Shown here: positions 11,057-22,390 of the stretch, piece after piece
Layout: each line of letters begins with the position of its first letter
Position numbering within the stretch: the first letter of the stretch is position 1
Source of the DNA: Drechslera avenae
Lineage: Eukaryota > Ascomycota > Dothideomycetes > Pleosporales > Pleosporaceae
NCBI GenBank assembly: GCA_034640345.1
Contig: JAXRVH010000039.1
Span: 248,001-312,000, forward strand
Length of the DNA stretch: 64,000 bases
Reading direction: 5' to 3'
The notes under the pieces: generated by a model
Seen by the model: only the letters and a program-made list of their open reading frames with translations
What the model was told of the DNA's origin: nothing
Database searches by the model: none
Program-made: the position numbers and the translations under genes

Positions 11057-12162
11057 ATGTCAACACGCCACTCAAGTCGCACCACCAAAGCCGTAAAGTA
11101 CACTTCAGCATCCGAGGGTTCAGATTTCGATGGCAAGAAGAAGAAAAAGAAGACGCCCAAGAAATCCACAAAGACACCCACCACACCCAAAAAACAGGCC
11201 AAGAAGCGCACTGCACCTGACACGGAAGACGACGACAAAGACGACAAAGTTCCCCTAGCCCCCATGTCCTCGAGCCCCCCGTCCAAAACCAAGCGCCAAA
11301 AGAAAGATCCCACAACCCTTGCAGCAGAAGCCCGCCAAAAAGCCGATGCACAGGAAGCTAAAGCAGTCAAAGCCAGCGCCAAGAAAAATTGGGAAGCCTG
11401 GCTTGATGAGCATAACATCCACGGCGAGCTACTTGCCACCGAGCCCGCAATGGACGAAGCCATTACTCAAACAAACAGTCTCAAGCGCTATGGTCTCAAG
11501 CCCGCCGAGCTAGGCCCGCTGTTACGATTTGAGAAGAAGAACCCACAGTATGGCGGAACGATGAAGTTATTCGTCGAGGACGACGTAAAAGAGTTGGCGT
11601 TCAGAAAGTTGGGAATGCTGGCTGGGATTGAGGGCCACGATAAGGTTGTTGTGGATAAGGGTGAAAAAATCTGGAAGGAGGAGTGAGTAATCCCGTTCTG
11701 TAAAGCAAGTTTTTCGAAATCATTTAGTAACAGGCAGCTAGGCACAAAGATGCTGCTGTTGAACACGAAAAATTCACAAAGACGGAGAAGCAAAGGAAGA
11801 AGATGCCAAAGCAGGATTGGTCCAAATATATCACAGCACATTCTCTAGGAGATGATGATGACGACGACAACAAACTTGCCGAAGAGCCAACCTCAGCTAT
11901 CAATCAGACAGAGAGCAAGGCGAAGTACAGTCTTACGCCCCAAGACTTGGCTTGTCTGCCCTACTTTCCCAAGAAGAACGTTGCTTATGGGAATACGGCA
12001 AAAGTGTTTGATGAAAGCAAGGTGAAGCTTTTGGCCTACAGGAAGACTGCTATTCTCGCTGGGGTTGACAAAGAGTTGGGTGATGATGATGATGTGGCGC
12101 TTCTGAACAAGGGAAAAGAAATGTTAGAGGAGCAGCAAGAGGAAGGAAAAGAGAAAGAGTGA
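11057..12162 (+). CDS. Charged nuclear-type protein with two XPA-C-like repeats
   Basis: Two exons, 11057-11682 and 11742-12162, giving 348 aa. The N-terminal 90 residues are Lys/Pro/Thr-rich (KKKKKKTPKKSTKT) with likely nuclear localisation signals and an acidic patch. Two copies of one motif follow: LKRYGLKPAELGPLLRFEKK in exon 1 and KYSLTPQDLACLPYFPKK in exon 2, each followed by a short G-T segment and a helix containing LAFRKLGMLAG or LAYRKTAILAG. This aromatic/Leu pattern resembles the C-terminal DNA-binding segment of XPA/Rad14, which I know only as a family resemblance; the zinc finger of true XPA is absent. Asp-rich runs separate and follow the second copy. Splicing uses GTGAGT and the acceptor at 11741; the tempting acceptor at 11733 breaks the frame. 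Function is unknown; DNA or chromatin binding is inferred. It converges on CSC1 with a gap of 147 bp. Confidence 0.75.
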
Positions 12163-12309
12163 GGCTGTGGTCACATAGGCAACATCTCTCTATCTCTCAT
12201 TAGTGTAAGAATCATACCTAGAAAAAAAATACTGCTGATGTGAAATACATCATATCCAATTGTGGTAAATTTCAAATGCCAATGATAAGCCCCCCAACAG
12301 CACAGTTTT

Positions 12310-15070
12310 CTACCATTTAGCATCTTGCTTAAACACTGGCACCTCTTGAAAATTATCCACACTCCACTTCAACTTGCCATCCCCCGTAATCCATGCTCCC
12401 TGGTCCGTGCTCTTCAACTCCACCTTCTCATTCTCGCCAATCTCATTTTTACTCACTCCAATGCTATCCCTAGCGAGCCAGATAGTAGGCGTCTTGCTCG
12501 CAAACGCAGGATTCAAATACGCCTTCTTCAAGCTCCCTTCTTCGTACTGCGGCTCATCATCCTCGTCAAAGTCGCCATCGCGTAACCATTCCTTCATCGC
12601 CGCATGGCTGGCAAAGATGTGTGGTTGCAAGAAACGAGCCAAGGGCGAGATTACGTGCGCTGGCACATGAGTTCGCTCGCTCACACGATCAATCCTCTCC
12701 TCTGCGTGACGCAGAGCGTCAGACTCGCCTTCCTCTGCCGTGGAGAGCAATGGTGCTTGATCGTCGTCTTCGGACTTGGGAGCAAGATCTGCAGGCATGT
12801 ACTCTTCGAGTGGAGCGAGGTAGCGGTTCATCGTGTAGTTTGAGATGGCCGTGGTGAAGAATAGGACACCGAGCATGATCAAGGGACCGGTGGCGTTGCG
12901 TAGGCTAAATAGACCGATAAGGCAGAGCTCAGCAATGTAGATACCAGTGAGAATTTGCTGGAGAGCAAGCGTGTAGGCGTGGCCTTTGGTGTCAATCTTG
13001 GGTTGTGCGGTGTAAAGTAGTTGGTATCGATAGCTCCAGTAGAAGATCATCAGACCAATTGCTGCAAAGCCAAGGACAAGCGGTGCAATGCATGCGTAGG
13101 CAATCGCTGAGAGAACTTAGTATCGCCATTTCTAGACAGTATCAAGACAGATGGCTTACCGATAATGACAAAGTTGCCATACTTTGGAAACAACTTGCCC
13201 CAAGACATACCCCTCATTGAGATGTAGGTGTTGTACTTTTGGCGAGGCGTCTTATCCCAGAACTTGTCATAAAAGATATAGAATAGGACATCGGTGTAAT
13301 TCAACATGTTGCTCGGAGCATTGGTCAATGCCTGGACAACAAAGTAAGTGAGATAGGTGTTTGATGCTCGTGGCAGACGCTCCGCAAGAAGTTGAGGTAC
13401 TGAGCTCGGGTCTTGGGCGATTTGAGATGCTACAGCCGCAGCTCCTGACGATAGTGTAGTCACAAGGAAGACCTGTAGCACTTGGAAGACATAGTACCAT
13501 TTCAACACCTTCAGCTCGATTACTGTCTTTGTAGGGTCTCCAAATGTCGTGAAGATATCTGTACTGGTAAGCCATACTCAAGATGAGGTGCGCCAGTCGA
13601 ATATACTTACATCTGAAGATGTTCGGCACATAGCTAGCCAATGCGCTCAGCAACAGCGGAGGTAGCAGGCCACTCAGCAAGTTCATCAAGGTAGGCGGAA
13701 GCTTGTTGAGAAAGGAGAGCCACTTGAAATTCTCGGCAAGATACTGGATGTTCGAGAAGACACCAACTATAGAAACGGGGATGGACCAGAAGATAATGGT
13801 GGCAACCACAAGGGATATTGCGACCCCGCTTTGTGATATACGGCGCGCTGGTGGTAGGTTCAGGTTTCCCCAGACGATATCGCTCGGGGTGTGCCCTAAG
13901 AAGCGGGGTGCAAGAGCTAGAACATCTGAGGACGCGACTTGTTGGTAGGCTCGCTGAGCCGCAGGTTGCGTGCGGTATTCGACAAATACCGCTGCTGCGC
14001 CATTACGACTTTCGATTGTTTCATTTGATTCACGGGCCTTCTCAATCTCATCCTCATTCTCTTTGATCTGGTCCCGGTAGTAGCTGATGCTGTCAACTTC
14101 CTTGCCAACAACCGGCGTCTTCGGTTTGTGCGTAGGCCGCAGAGACTTTTTCATCTGCTTCGGTAGTTGTTCGTATTTGATGTTACGGTTGTGACTCTTC
14201 CCCACTTCTTTATGGACGTTCAGGATTAATGTCATCTCAGCACCTTCTAGCTTTTCGACTTTCGAGTTCCTCTCTGAAACCAAAGATACCAGCTTATCGC
14301 CCTTGGTGACTGGCCATATCCTGACTGCGTCGTCGCCGAAGAATCTATGCATGTTACTCTCGTCAAGAGCGGCAGTAGGTGCTGAGAGATAGAGAACAGT
14401 ACGCGAGGACAATCTCTTCGCGTTTGGCTTGGCCAACTTCCATGCTTGTCGTAGTCCAATAAGCCAGAGCCGTTCACGTGCGACTGTGAACATGACAAAG
14501 CTGAAGAACACCCACGCAACGACAGCGTGAGCGTAAAGATGGTCCTTCTTCTTCACATTTCCGATTGCAATCCGATTTAGCTCCCTAGACCTGCCGCCTC
14601 CGGTCCAGTTAACTGGTATGAGAATCGGCCAGGTGATGACGGCGCCTACGACGCAGATGAAGATCAAGGTCCTGAGGAACCGAAGAAACAAGTATGAGTC
14701 CAGGGAGTGATGATAGAGCATGAATTTATCAGGGACAGTCCTCATGATGTGAACCCAGCCAAAGTAACCCGGTGATTTTGGGCATGGTGTGCGATTCTTT
14801 TCCTGAACTGTGCCAATATACGTCCTTGGAAAATAGATATTAGGGAACCTCGGTCTGATGAGGATGAATACAACAATGTACAAAGTCGCAATCACGGCCG
14901 TCGGAATGAAAGCCGCAGCGAGGGCGGCGAAAGACGATGGACCGGGAGACTTGATCCCGGAATATGTTAGTGAAGATGCATTGGGTAAGGTTAAGTGTAA
15001 GCCAGGTACGTACCGACAACGCGCCGATGTTGTCATGGCCGCTGGCCATGAACACCGTCTGGTGATCCAT
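12310..15070 (-). CDS. CSC1/OSCA-type calcium-permeable stress-gated cation channel
   Basis: Polytopic membrane channel of the CSC1/OSCA/TMEM63 family (fungal relatives Rsn1, Phm7), which conducts cations on osmotic or mechanical stress. Four minus-strand exons: 15014-15070, 13611-14949, 13160-13558, 12310-13106, giving 863 aa. Visible order: an N-terminal helix (PTAVIATLYIVVFILI) followed by the family block RPRFPNIYFPRTYIG, two more helices before a cytoplasmic domain of about 250 residues (from VARERLWLIGLRQAW to FVEYRTQPAAQRAYQQV), the characteristic DIVWGNLNLP, then the seven-helix pore region containing SWGKLFPKYGNFVIIAIAYA. The C-terminal extension holds an acidic stretch and the segment LKKAYLNPAFASKTPTIWLA, common at the end of fungal members. 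The 19-codon first exon is supported by a GTACGT donor and a CTAAC branch site. Localisation (plasma membrane or vacuole) is not decidable here. Confidence 0.9.
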
Positions 15071-15582
15071 CTCGGCTGGCTGATGTTGAATTCAAGGAGA
15101 TCAGCAATGCCTCATTGTTGACGCACTGTAGAGAATCGCGTTCGAAGAAGGCAGAAGATGGTTTAGTGGGCTTTGGGGCAGTTGCACAATCCTGCCTGTG
15201 TGTTGCTTAGTGTTGAGACGTGCAGAAGGGTGAAGCGTGTCGCGATGGAACCGATGACGTAGACGCGCGGCGCTGGCGGCGCGGAAGGCACGTGCGACTA
15301 ACTTTGAACAACCAAACCAACACTTTAAGGTTTCTTTCTGCATCCATCAATTCACAATTCTATCAATGCCAGAAGCTTGCGTTCTGCTGGAAATATTCCG
15401 CATGTTCATTACAAGGCTATGCTAACATGTACATAAGAAACTCGCTACTTGTGATCATACAACCCTCTGTGCAACCTGGTATCACGGTATCCAATCCGCT
15501 CAAACACCCATTACCCAAACGCCATGTGCGGACACGTCGCAAATCTCTAACGCCATCCAATACAATATGCTGCAGGGCGTAA
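15071..15582. other. Promoter of the CSC1-type gene and 3' flank of the tail-anchored gene
   Basis: 512 bp between two minus-strand genes. It should contain the 3' UTR of the upstream gene and the promoter of the channel gene. No specific element was recognised. Confidence 0.4.
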
Positions 15583-18500
15583 CTAAAGCCACATCAGCCA
15601 CCGAATGAAGCCCAATCCCATACCGAACACCCTCTTCACGGAGCCAACAAGCACCACGATGAGCCATACACACCACATGACAGCAACAAGACCCCATTCA
15701 ACCAGCATCCAGCCGAAGCTCCGTACCCACCTCATTCTGCGTCTCCGGGCCCGGATCATGCGATCGATCTCATCGGTGATCTGCTTGACCTGGAGGGGTC
15801 CCCGGCCCGAAACTTCACTTGTAATACGTACAGCCTCATCTCCGCCTTCCAAGATACGCGGCATCAGGTCGGAGTCGACGGTAGATTGAAGATTGGAGAT
15901 TTGGTTTGTGAGTTGCTGGATGGCTTTGTCGCGGAAGCATTCAAGAGTCGACTGCAGAGCTCTTGTAGATGATTCAAGATCTTTGACCAATATACGTGCA
16001 GCTAACACATGCTCTTCCTTAATTGAGACGGGATAGAGTTGCACCTTGGATGTAGCAGCAGCGCATAAAAGGAATTCCGGAGGTGTTCGCTGGGCATGCG
16101 CGCGGCGAACGATTTCTTTTGCCTTGACGCCAGAGCAGAGGAACAGCGCGCGAACACGGGCGATGTCTGCTTGTGTAACCATGTTTGCGTTGTTCTTGCG
16201 GTCACCATCATGGTCCCCGTTGTCAGTAATACTCCAATGCCTTCCATTAGGTCCTGGTCGAGAGCCACTGCGCTGCCGGCTCCCTGCCTGTACGTTCCGA
16301 AGTCCGGTAAGCGGAAGATCCTCTCCGGTGACACCAGGCCGAGCGAGCGCTTGATTCATTCGGTCTTGGCTCTTGCCATGGATAGAACCGAGTGAGTCTT
16401 GAGATGAGTTGCCAGAAATGGTGCCCAGATCCATGCGTGGCGGCAGGAGGCGATCGAGACGAGGCGATCGACTGCCCTTTTGCTCTCGGGCCTGGCGCGA
16501 AATGTGGTGCTCTAGATCCGAGTTTTCGTCGTCAATCGGATGGATGGGACGGAATGAAGGCAGGTCGAGATGATTGCGGTCTTTGTGCAGAGAGGTTACA
16601 CTACCTTCTGTGTCCGCAGTGGTGATGCGATTAATCGGTGGCCGTTTGGCGTGTTTCGCTTTCGTGGCAACATCATCGTCGAATTCCACAGAATTGCGGT
16701 CCGACAGGGTGTCGGAGTCGGAGTCGTCTGCACGATCTCGTCGGAAGATGATATCGCCAACTTTTGTACCCTCGTTCTTAACACCCTTGAAGAATCGCGT
16801 AACAGCTGAATGTGGCTCCTGGGTCTCTCTTCGACGCAGTTTATCGGGGCTAGGCAGGCTACTGACACTATCGTTTTTGCGATGACCAAGTAGGTTCATC
16901 ACCGCACCAGGAGCTGCTAGTATTGCTGTCCCGATGTTTTTCTCGTCAGATGTCTCGTCACTGGTTTGCCGTGATCTTCCTTTCTTGTCTGCTTCGGGAG
17001 TATCTGGGCGTAACTCATGCTTGTGTTCTTTGTGTTCTTCATGATGTTCATGCGAGTGGAAAATGTTGTTGAATTTGCTTCGCCTCGACTTTCTCGTCTG
17101 CGAACCAGACCGGCTTGCAGGCGACGAGGGATCACTACCAATATATCCAAACTGTTTAGCATGAGGAGTACTTGGAGCTGTGCTGTCCTGATTATCGAGG
17201 GACGATCGAGGCTCGATGTTGTTGATAGTCAAACTAGACTTTGGACGAGGTTTGGGCGGCACCTTGAAGTTACCGTGATCCTTGATATATGCAAAACCAT
17301 TCGCGGGACGTGGAACCTCGAGAGAATTCCGAGAAGGCTTGCTCTCGGATATAATGTCTTCGTTGTCGCGCCCCCACTTGTTTGGTGTATCAGGTGAGAT
17401 GAAGGCGGGAGATTTGTCTTGGTATTGTTTGGCTTGTTGTTCGAGGAGCAGAGCAAGTGGGCCGGTATTGTGGTCCGGGTCAGTTATAACACGAATCTTG
17501 CGCTTCCTAGCATCAGATTCTGAGCCAGAACTATCAGAATCGTCATGTGTGCGTAGTCGTGAGCCACGTCTAGAATGCTTGCCACCCTTGGGACTATCAG
17601 TACGCAGAGCTGGTAGCAGCCTTCGTTTGCGTCCGCGTTCGCTGCCTTTGTCGCTCTCATCTCCCGTCGTAGGGTCTAATGCGATGCTGGGCAAGCCATC
17701 AATCCAGCTCTTTCTTCGTTTGTCAGAGGTTTCAATGCTTGCACGTGGATGAAGTAAGTCTTTCTGCTGTGCTTCCTTTGGCGGGAAAATTTTTCGGCCA
17801 TGGCGATTTTCTACCAGCATCTTGTTGTCTCCTTGCTCTAGCCAGTGTGCATCTGCTAGCAGTTCTTGTGGGGTGAAGAGCCAGCCCTTGTGAGGTCTCG
17901 CCGATTTGCTGGGTGTAGGACTTACTTCATGATCGTGGTGAAGCTTGGGTAGTTGTACAGCATCGTCTCGACGGTAGGCAACATGTTTGGCATACTGCTC
18001 AACGCGATCCACCCACTCATGTACATGCTCAACATGCTCAAATTCTTCCGACGGGTGATCGAGGGTCAAGCGTTCACGAGCCCTGCTCCGTCGGTTGCGA
18101 ATATATTGTAGAGGGTTGTAGGGACGGCCAAGTTCGTGCTGTTTGCCGGCGTATGATGGCACACGGGTGAGCTGCGCTTGCGGGCTACCTGGGACATTAT
18201 TCGAAGACACAACAAAGTTGCCTGGGGCGTTAGCGTCTGGTTTCAGGGGTGGCAAGTATTCGAGCAGTCGAAGATATTCAACCTGAAGCTCGATGTATGC
18301 ACGAGCTTTGTCCACTCGTGCGAGCGTAGCAGCGGAAGGGCTGACGGTCTGCGAAGACAGAAAAGGGATGGATCCGCTTCTCTGTATAGAGGTAGACATG
18401 TGGCGGGTGGGAGAGCTCTTGCCCATTGGAGATATGTTACGAGAGGCTCGTCGTTGTTCGTTGAGGTACTGCCTCAGACTGCTACCGGTGCCGTAGTTGG

Positions 18501-19155
18501 AAAAGCTGCCTTCTCGCTGCGCTCCAGACGCAGCACGTGGTTGCGAGGCCATCAGTTGGCCTGCATTGATATGTCTCCTCCGACTCTCACTCAAGTTCAG
18601 CGCCATGTGCACTAGTTGATTTGGATCAATGGCCGGAGACTGCATTTCGTATGCTCTCTGCCTGGCCCTGGCTACATGAACGCGGTTGGTGTCCATGTCC
18701 ATTTCCATGCCCTGGGAATCGGCCACATCGATGCCAGATGCGCCAGGTGAGTGGGGAGGGGACAGCCGTGTTCTGGGCACCCGCTCCTGGCGTCCATCCT
18801 TCCGCGAGCTGCGCTTACCCTTTGGGTCCTCGGTGCGCGCGTCTTGGTGGGCATGGCGTTGTCGCGGCCCGCTGGCAAAGGTGGAGTCGAGAAGGAAGCC
18901 GCCCGATCGGCGAAGGCGTTGCTTACGACGAGCAACATCTTCGTCTTGCACGGAACCCCTAACCAGCGGACTTGCTGACCCTAGAGTCGTTGCGCCTGTG
19001 TCGGGCCTTGAGTCTTGGCTTCGCCGCGGGGAAGAGCCACCCTCGCCATTATCCGTGTAGGAGGCGCCAGAGTTCCTTGCGATGTACGTGTTTGAGGATG
19101 CCGTCCAGCGATCAGAGTCGCCTGAGCGTCGGCCATTGCTGGAAGGAGCCGACAT
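15583..19155 (-). CDS. Large disordered protein with C-terminal membrane segment, unknown function
   Basis: Single uninterrupted frame of 1190 aa; no intron needed. I do not recognise a named family. Most of the chain is Ser/Arg/Asp-rich and looks disordered, with basic patches (RKDGRQERVPRTR), a His/Glu-rich stretch (HSHEHHEEHKEHKHELR) and phosphosite-like SP/TP dipeptides. Islands that look folded: residues near 280-400 (ARAYIELQVEYLRLLEYLPP, then PYNPLQYIRNRRSRARERL, and a helical block around HVEHVHEWVDRVEQYAKHV), and the C-terminal 200 (ADIARVRALFLCSGVKAKEI; HVLAARILVKDLESSTRAL). Near the end, a basic stretch RARRRRMRW precedes a hydrophobic helix at about 1147-1173 and a shorter hydrophobic end, so the protein is probably anchored by its tail with the bulk in the cytosol. 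Long single-exon genes of this kind are common in Dothideomycetes. Confidence 0.85.
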   Translation of the reverse strand: MSAPSSNGRRSGDSDRWTASSNTYIARNSGASYTDNGEGGSSPRRSQDSRPDTGATTLGSASPLVRGSVQDEDVARRKQRLRRSGGFLLDSTFASGPRQRHAHQDARTEDPKGKRSSRKDGRQERVPRTRLSPPHSPGASGIDVADSQGMEMDMDTNRVHVARARQRAYEMQSPAIDPNQLVHMALNLSESRRRHINAGQLMASQPRAASGAQREGSFSNYGTGSSLRQYLNEQRRASRNISPMGKSSPTRHMSTSIQRSGSIPFLSSQTVSPSAATLARVDKARAYIELQVEYLRLLEYLPPLKPDANAPGNFVVSSNNVPGSPQAQLTRVPSYAGKQHELGRPYNPLQYIRNRRSRARERLTLDHPSEEFEHVEHVHEWVDRVEQYAKHVAYRRDDAVQLPKLHHDHEVSPTPSKSARPHKGWLFTPQELLADAHWLEQGDNKMLVENRHGRKIFPPKEAQQKDLLHPRASIETSDKRRKSWIDGLPSIALDPTTGDESDKGSERGRKRRLLPALRTDSPKGGKHSRRGSRLRTHDDSDSSGSESDARKRKIRVITDPDHNTGPLALLLEQQAKQYQDKSPAFISPDTPNKWGRDNEDIISESKPSRNSLEVPRPANGFAYIKDHGNFKVPPKPRPKSSLTINNIEPRSSLDNQDSTAPSTPHAKQFGYIGSDPSSPASRSGSQTRKSRRSKFNNIFHSHEHHEEHKEHKHELRPDTPEADKKGRSRQTSDETSDEKNIGTAILAAPGAVMNLLGHRKNDSVSSLPSPDKLRRRETQEPHSAVTRFFKGVKNEGTKVGDIIFRRDRADDSDSDTLSDRNSVEFDDDVATKAKHAKRPPINRITTADTEGSVTSLHKDRNHLDLPSFRPIHPIDDENSDLEHHISRQAREQKGSRSPRLDRLLPPRMDLGTISGNSSQDSLGSIHGKSQDRMNQALARPGVTGEDLPLTGLRNVQAGSRQRSGSRPGPNGRHWSITDNGDHDGDRKNNANMVTQADIARVRALFLCSGVKAKEIVRRAHAQRTPPEFLLCAAATSKVQLYPVSIKEEHVLAARILVKDLESSTRALQSTLECFRDKAIQQLTNQISNLQSTVDSDLMPRILEGGDEAVRITSEVSGRGPLQVKQITDEIDRMIRARRRRMRWVRSFGWMLVEWGLVAVMWCVWLIVVLVGSVKRVFGMGLGFIRWLMWL

Positions 19156-22100
19156 GTTCTGGTGATTGCGGCTTTGTCACCTCGCAAGGCTAGGGGGTCG
19201 CATGGCGATGAGCTCGAGGGCTGCGCGAAGCAGAGAGGAGCTGGCGCGTGGGGTGGTGTTTGCCAGGCGCTACGATAACGGGTACATACTACGTCGTACC
19301 GTGACCAGTATATGGAATCATGTGTGGGCGTACTTCTGGAACGAGCTCCAACTTGGATGTTATGATGATAGAGGCGTTGAATTGCAGCGTCGGAGTGAAT
19401 GGCCGCCAATCGCCGCCCATACCCCTGTTTCTGCCCGAACCACCAACAGTGAGTCCGTGTTCTTCAACACCATTTGCAAACAATTTGCTCATTCTCCAAC
19501 TGATGGACATGTCAAACAATCACAACATTGGAGCAAACCAAACCAAACCACATGCGGGGTGTCTTGGATTCTCTCAATCTGTACGTACGCTATGCGATGC
19601 GCCTCAAGAGACGATAGCGCCTAAGGCTGACGTTGGTTGACAGGCCAGTTCCTAGCAAGGCAGCACTACACGCTTCATCTGGTAAGCCCGCCTGCCTTGA
19701 CGTGTAGGCGGCCCTTATTGGAGGACTGGCGTTGCGTTGATCTCTCCCTGCAAACCACGGCAAGCGCCTGCCAGGCCTTTTGACCTCGCTTCCCGTCTTC
19801 AATATCGCTTTGACTTTCGGCATTACTACCTGTACGTAAGCCCCGGAGATGCACCAGAGACGCGCACAATGCATCGTCTGCAGGCTTGCGACCCTGCTGT
19901 GCTGTCAAGTACTCATTCGCTGAAACATCACGTGTTCCCGCCTTGCCCCGCAGCCTTCTGTACCCTAGGTATCCATTAGTATGAGAATCTCCCGTGCGAA
20001 ACTTTTATCCATTCATCCGCAGTGAGACTCAAAGTGGCTCAAGCCTCCCTGTGCAACAGGCGTTGGCTGGCGAGCTTTTGTTCGCCAAGTGCCGCGGTGT
20101 ACGTTCAGTTGGCATGTATACAGTCTGCTCACTCTTCAGCGTCCGAAATGCCGCACGAGGCTTGTTTCTGGAAAGGACGGCTCTTGTTTGTTGAGTCACT
20201 GCCGTCTAGTCGGCCCTTATCGACCTCACGCCAAAACGACCTGTACGGTACTCCAAGTCAGAAACGCAGACCTGTCCAACAACGGTGGTTGTTGGGAAGC
20301 ATCACTGCATCATCGGCTTCTACTTTCAAGCCATGTGAAATCCATGACTAGCCTTTTCGGGCATTCCGATTTACTCCGGTTTCTACACGTCCAAGACCAA
20401 GTCGTAGTAGTGAGGGGAACTTGCTCCAACGAGGCGTGTCGCATGCTCAGCTCGTCTCCCGAAATACTGACCCTCTGTCACACTGCGTTCTGGCGACGAA
20501 CTCGATGCCGATCATGACCGTCGGCTGATATGCATACGACTGTGCTTGTGTTAGTCGCGCATAGTGACAGTGGGAACCATGTAAGAATCACGATTTAAAG
20601 CGGAGATGGTTCAGCGCATGTATAGGCCCACAATCTACACCAAGGCCAGGACTTATCTTGCGGTGAAGCCGTTGCACCCCATGCGAGCCAACCGCTTGGG
20701 CCCCCAGCAGCCAACCACAACAATACCGCATGGACCGACGTGCACTGCACTTTGCGAGCCGTTGGGGCAAGCTTGAGACATGGAACACTGACCCATGCTT
20801 GCGCGGGCTAGAAAGCTTACGAATCGATAAGCATGCTTTCGTGTGCTTTGCATGGGCAGAGCAGATGGAGCAGCGACAGATGGGAAGGCTGACATGTACC
20901 GGGCTGAGCATGTCCGGGTCACGTCGCAGAAGTGTTGTAGCATCGTCAGATGAATGTCATCAATGGCATACCTCGCGCAGGAACGAGGCCGCAGATGGCC
21001 TTGATACGACGCAGCGGTGTTGATATGGCGCGACCCACAATGTCATGGGGGCTAAGAAGGGTACCATGCCCTTGGTAGGCTTCCCTCGGCCCCGGTTCCA
21101 AACTCCCAGACGGTGAATAAGGTTTCGTGGCAGCTGGATGTCAGCCTCGGACCCATGGCCACCGATCTTACGCCCGACGCCCATTTCCCGTCTATCGAAA
21201 GCTACAGGCCAAGCTTGGGCTGAGTTTGGCGAGGCGGAGGTCAATGGCCAGCGTGAGATGATGCCGGCAATGTCTTCGTACATTCGTTCGTATTGCGCTT
21301 GACCTGAGACATGGCCGGCTCAGACCAGCAGAGCAGCGGGAGCCACGTTGAATCGGGGGCTGGACTCGATGGAGAATCGCAGCCATGTTGTGTTTCTTAA
21401 ATGCAGGCCAAGCAGTCCATCGCTTTGCAGTGCAGCTGGACTCGAGGCTTGGAGCAAGACCAATTGGGTTGCAAATCGGCGACTCGTTGTAAAACAAAAA
21501 AAAAAGTGACTCGATGCGCTGATTCGCCCGCAACCTCGGCTCCGCTTGGGCCAACAGAAAGGCGGACTGTTCCGGAACTTAGTCGCAGTAAGGCTGAGGA
21601 CGGCAACAGGCACGAGGGAGGGGGAACTGCGACGGCTGCCCGCTGCTGAGGCCCGTAAGAAGCAACAAGGAGACGGGTCGAGTTGGGGGATGGCGATGCG
21701 AGCCCAAGTCGTCATGTTGATCTTGTAGCTCTTCAGGTCGCCAACAGGCCAGAATAGGAAAGGCCTGACGACCACAGCAGCCATGCTCGCGCTAGCAAGC
21801 TCGCAGCCCTCTGCTTCTCTTAGACTTGCAGTTCGTCACGATGGCGGCATGATCCGAGCAGGGTTTGACGGCATCCTTCGTTTCTTTTTTATTATCTGGC
21901 CGAGTGGCCTGGAAACCGGTCTCTCTCTACGCGGCGTCCCCATGTGATTCGCCCTGGGCCCCATGGACGTCGTTCAGCCTGGGGCATAAGCTCCAATAAG
22001 CACTCAGCTCGCCAGCTTGCCGCTTATAGCGTGGCTTGCAGCTCCAAGTTCGCCCACTCATGATGGGGAGACGAGGCTGACTGCGCCATTCCAGCCTCGT

Positions 22101-22390
22101 GCCCACCTCCACCGGGTCGAGCGAAAATCGGGATATCTTGTAGCCTGGCCCCCCGCGCTTTCCCCCCCCCCTCCCCAGATCGACCTGGAAGCATACCACA
22201 CATCCCTAGTACCTCAGCGGTACACCTGCTACCCTCTAAGCCCGTCGCCTCTAGCTGCCGCTGGAGCTGAACTACACGCCCCACCAGTGCATCCTGCCAA
22301 GTGTCGACGCAACTCACTTGGGACGAACCGGACAAAGCCGCCGTATCCCAGCCTTCCCAGACCCTTTGACTATCCCATACCTCCAAATAC
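19156..22390. other. Intergenic region between divergent genes (tail-anchored protein and DUF7896 protein)
   Basis: 3.2 kb with no defensible gene. It must hold two promoters. Open frames up to 171 aa exist on both strands but are rich in Cys, Arg, Ser and Pro and overlap each other, which suggests chance. C-rich and CT-rich patches sit just upstream of the zinc-finger gene (22140-22180). Confidence 0.45.

Noticed and set aside
21320..21784. 154-codon minus-strand frame with Phe-rich stretch
   Set aside because: The Phe run is the reading of an A-run; the rest has no domain character.
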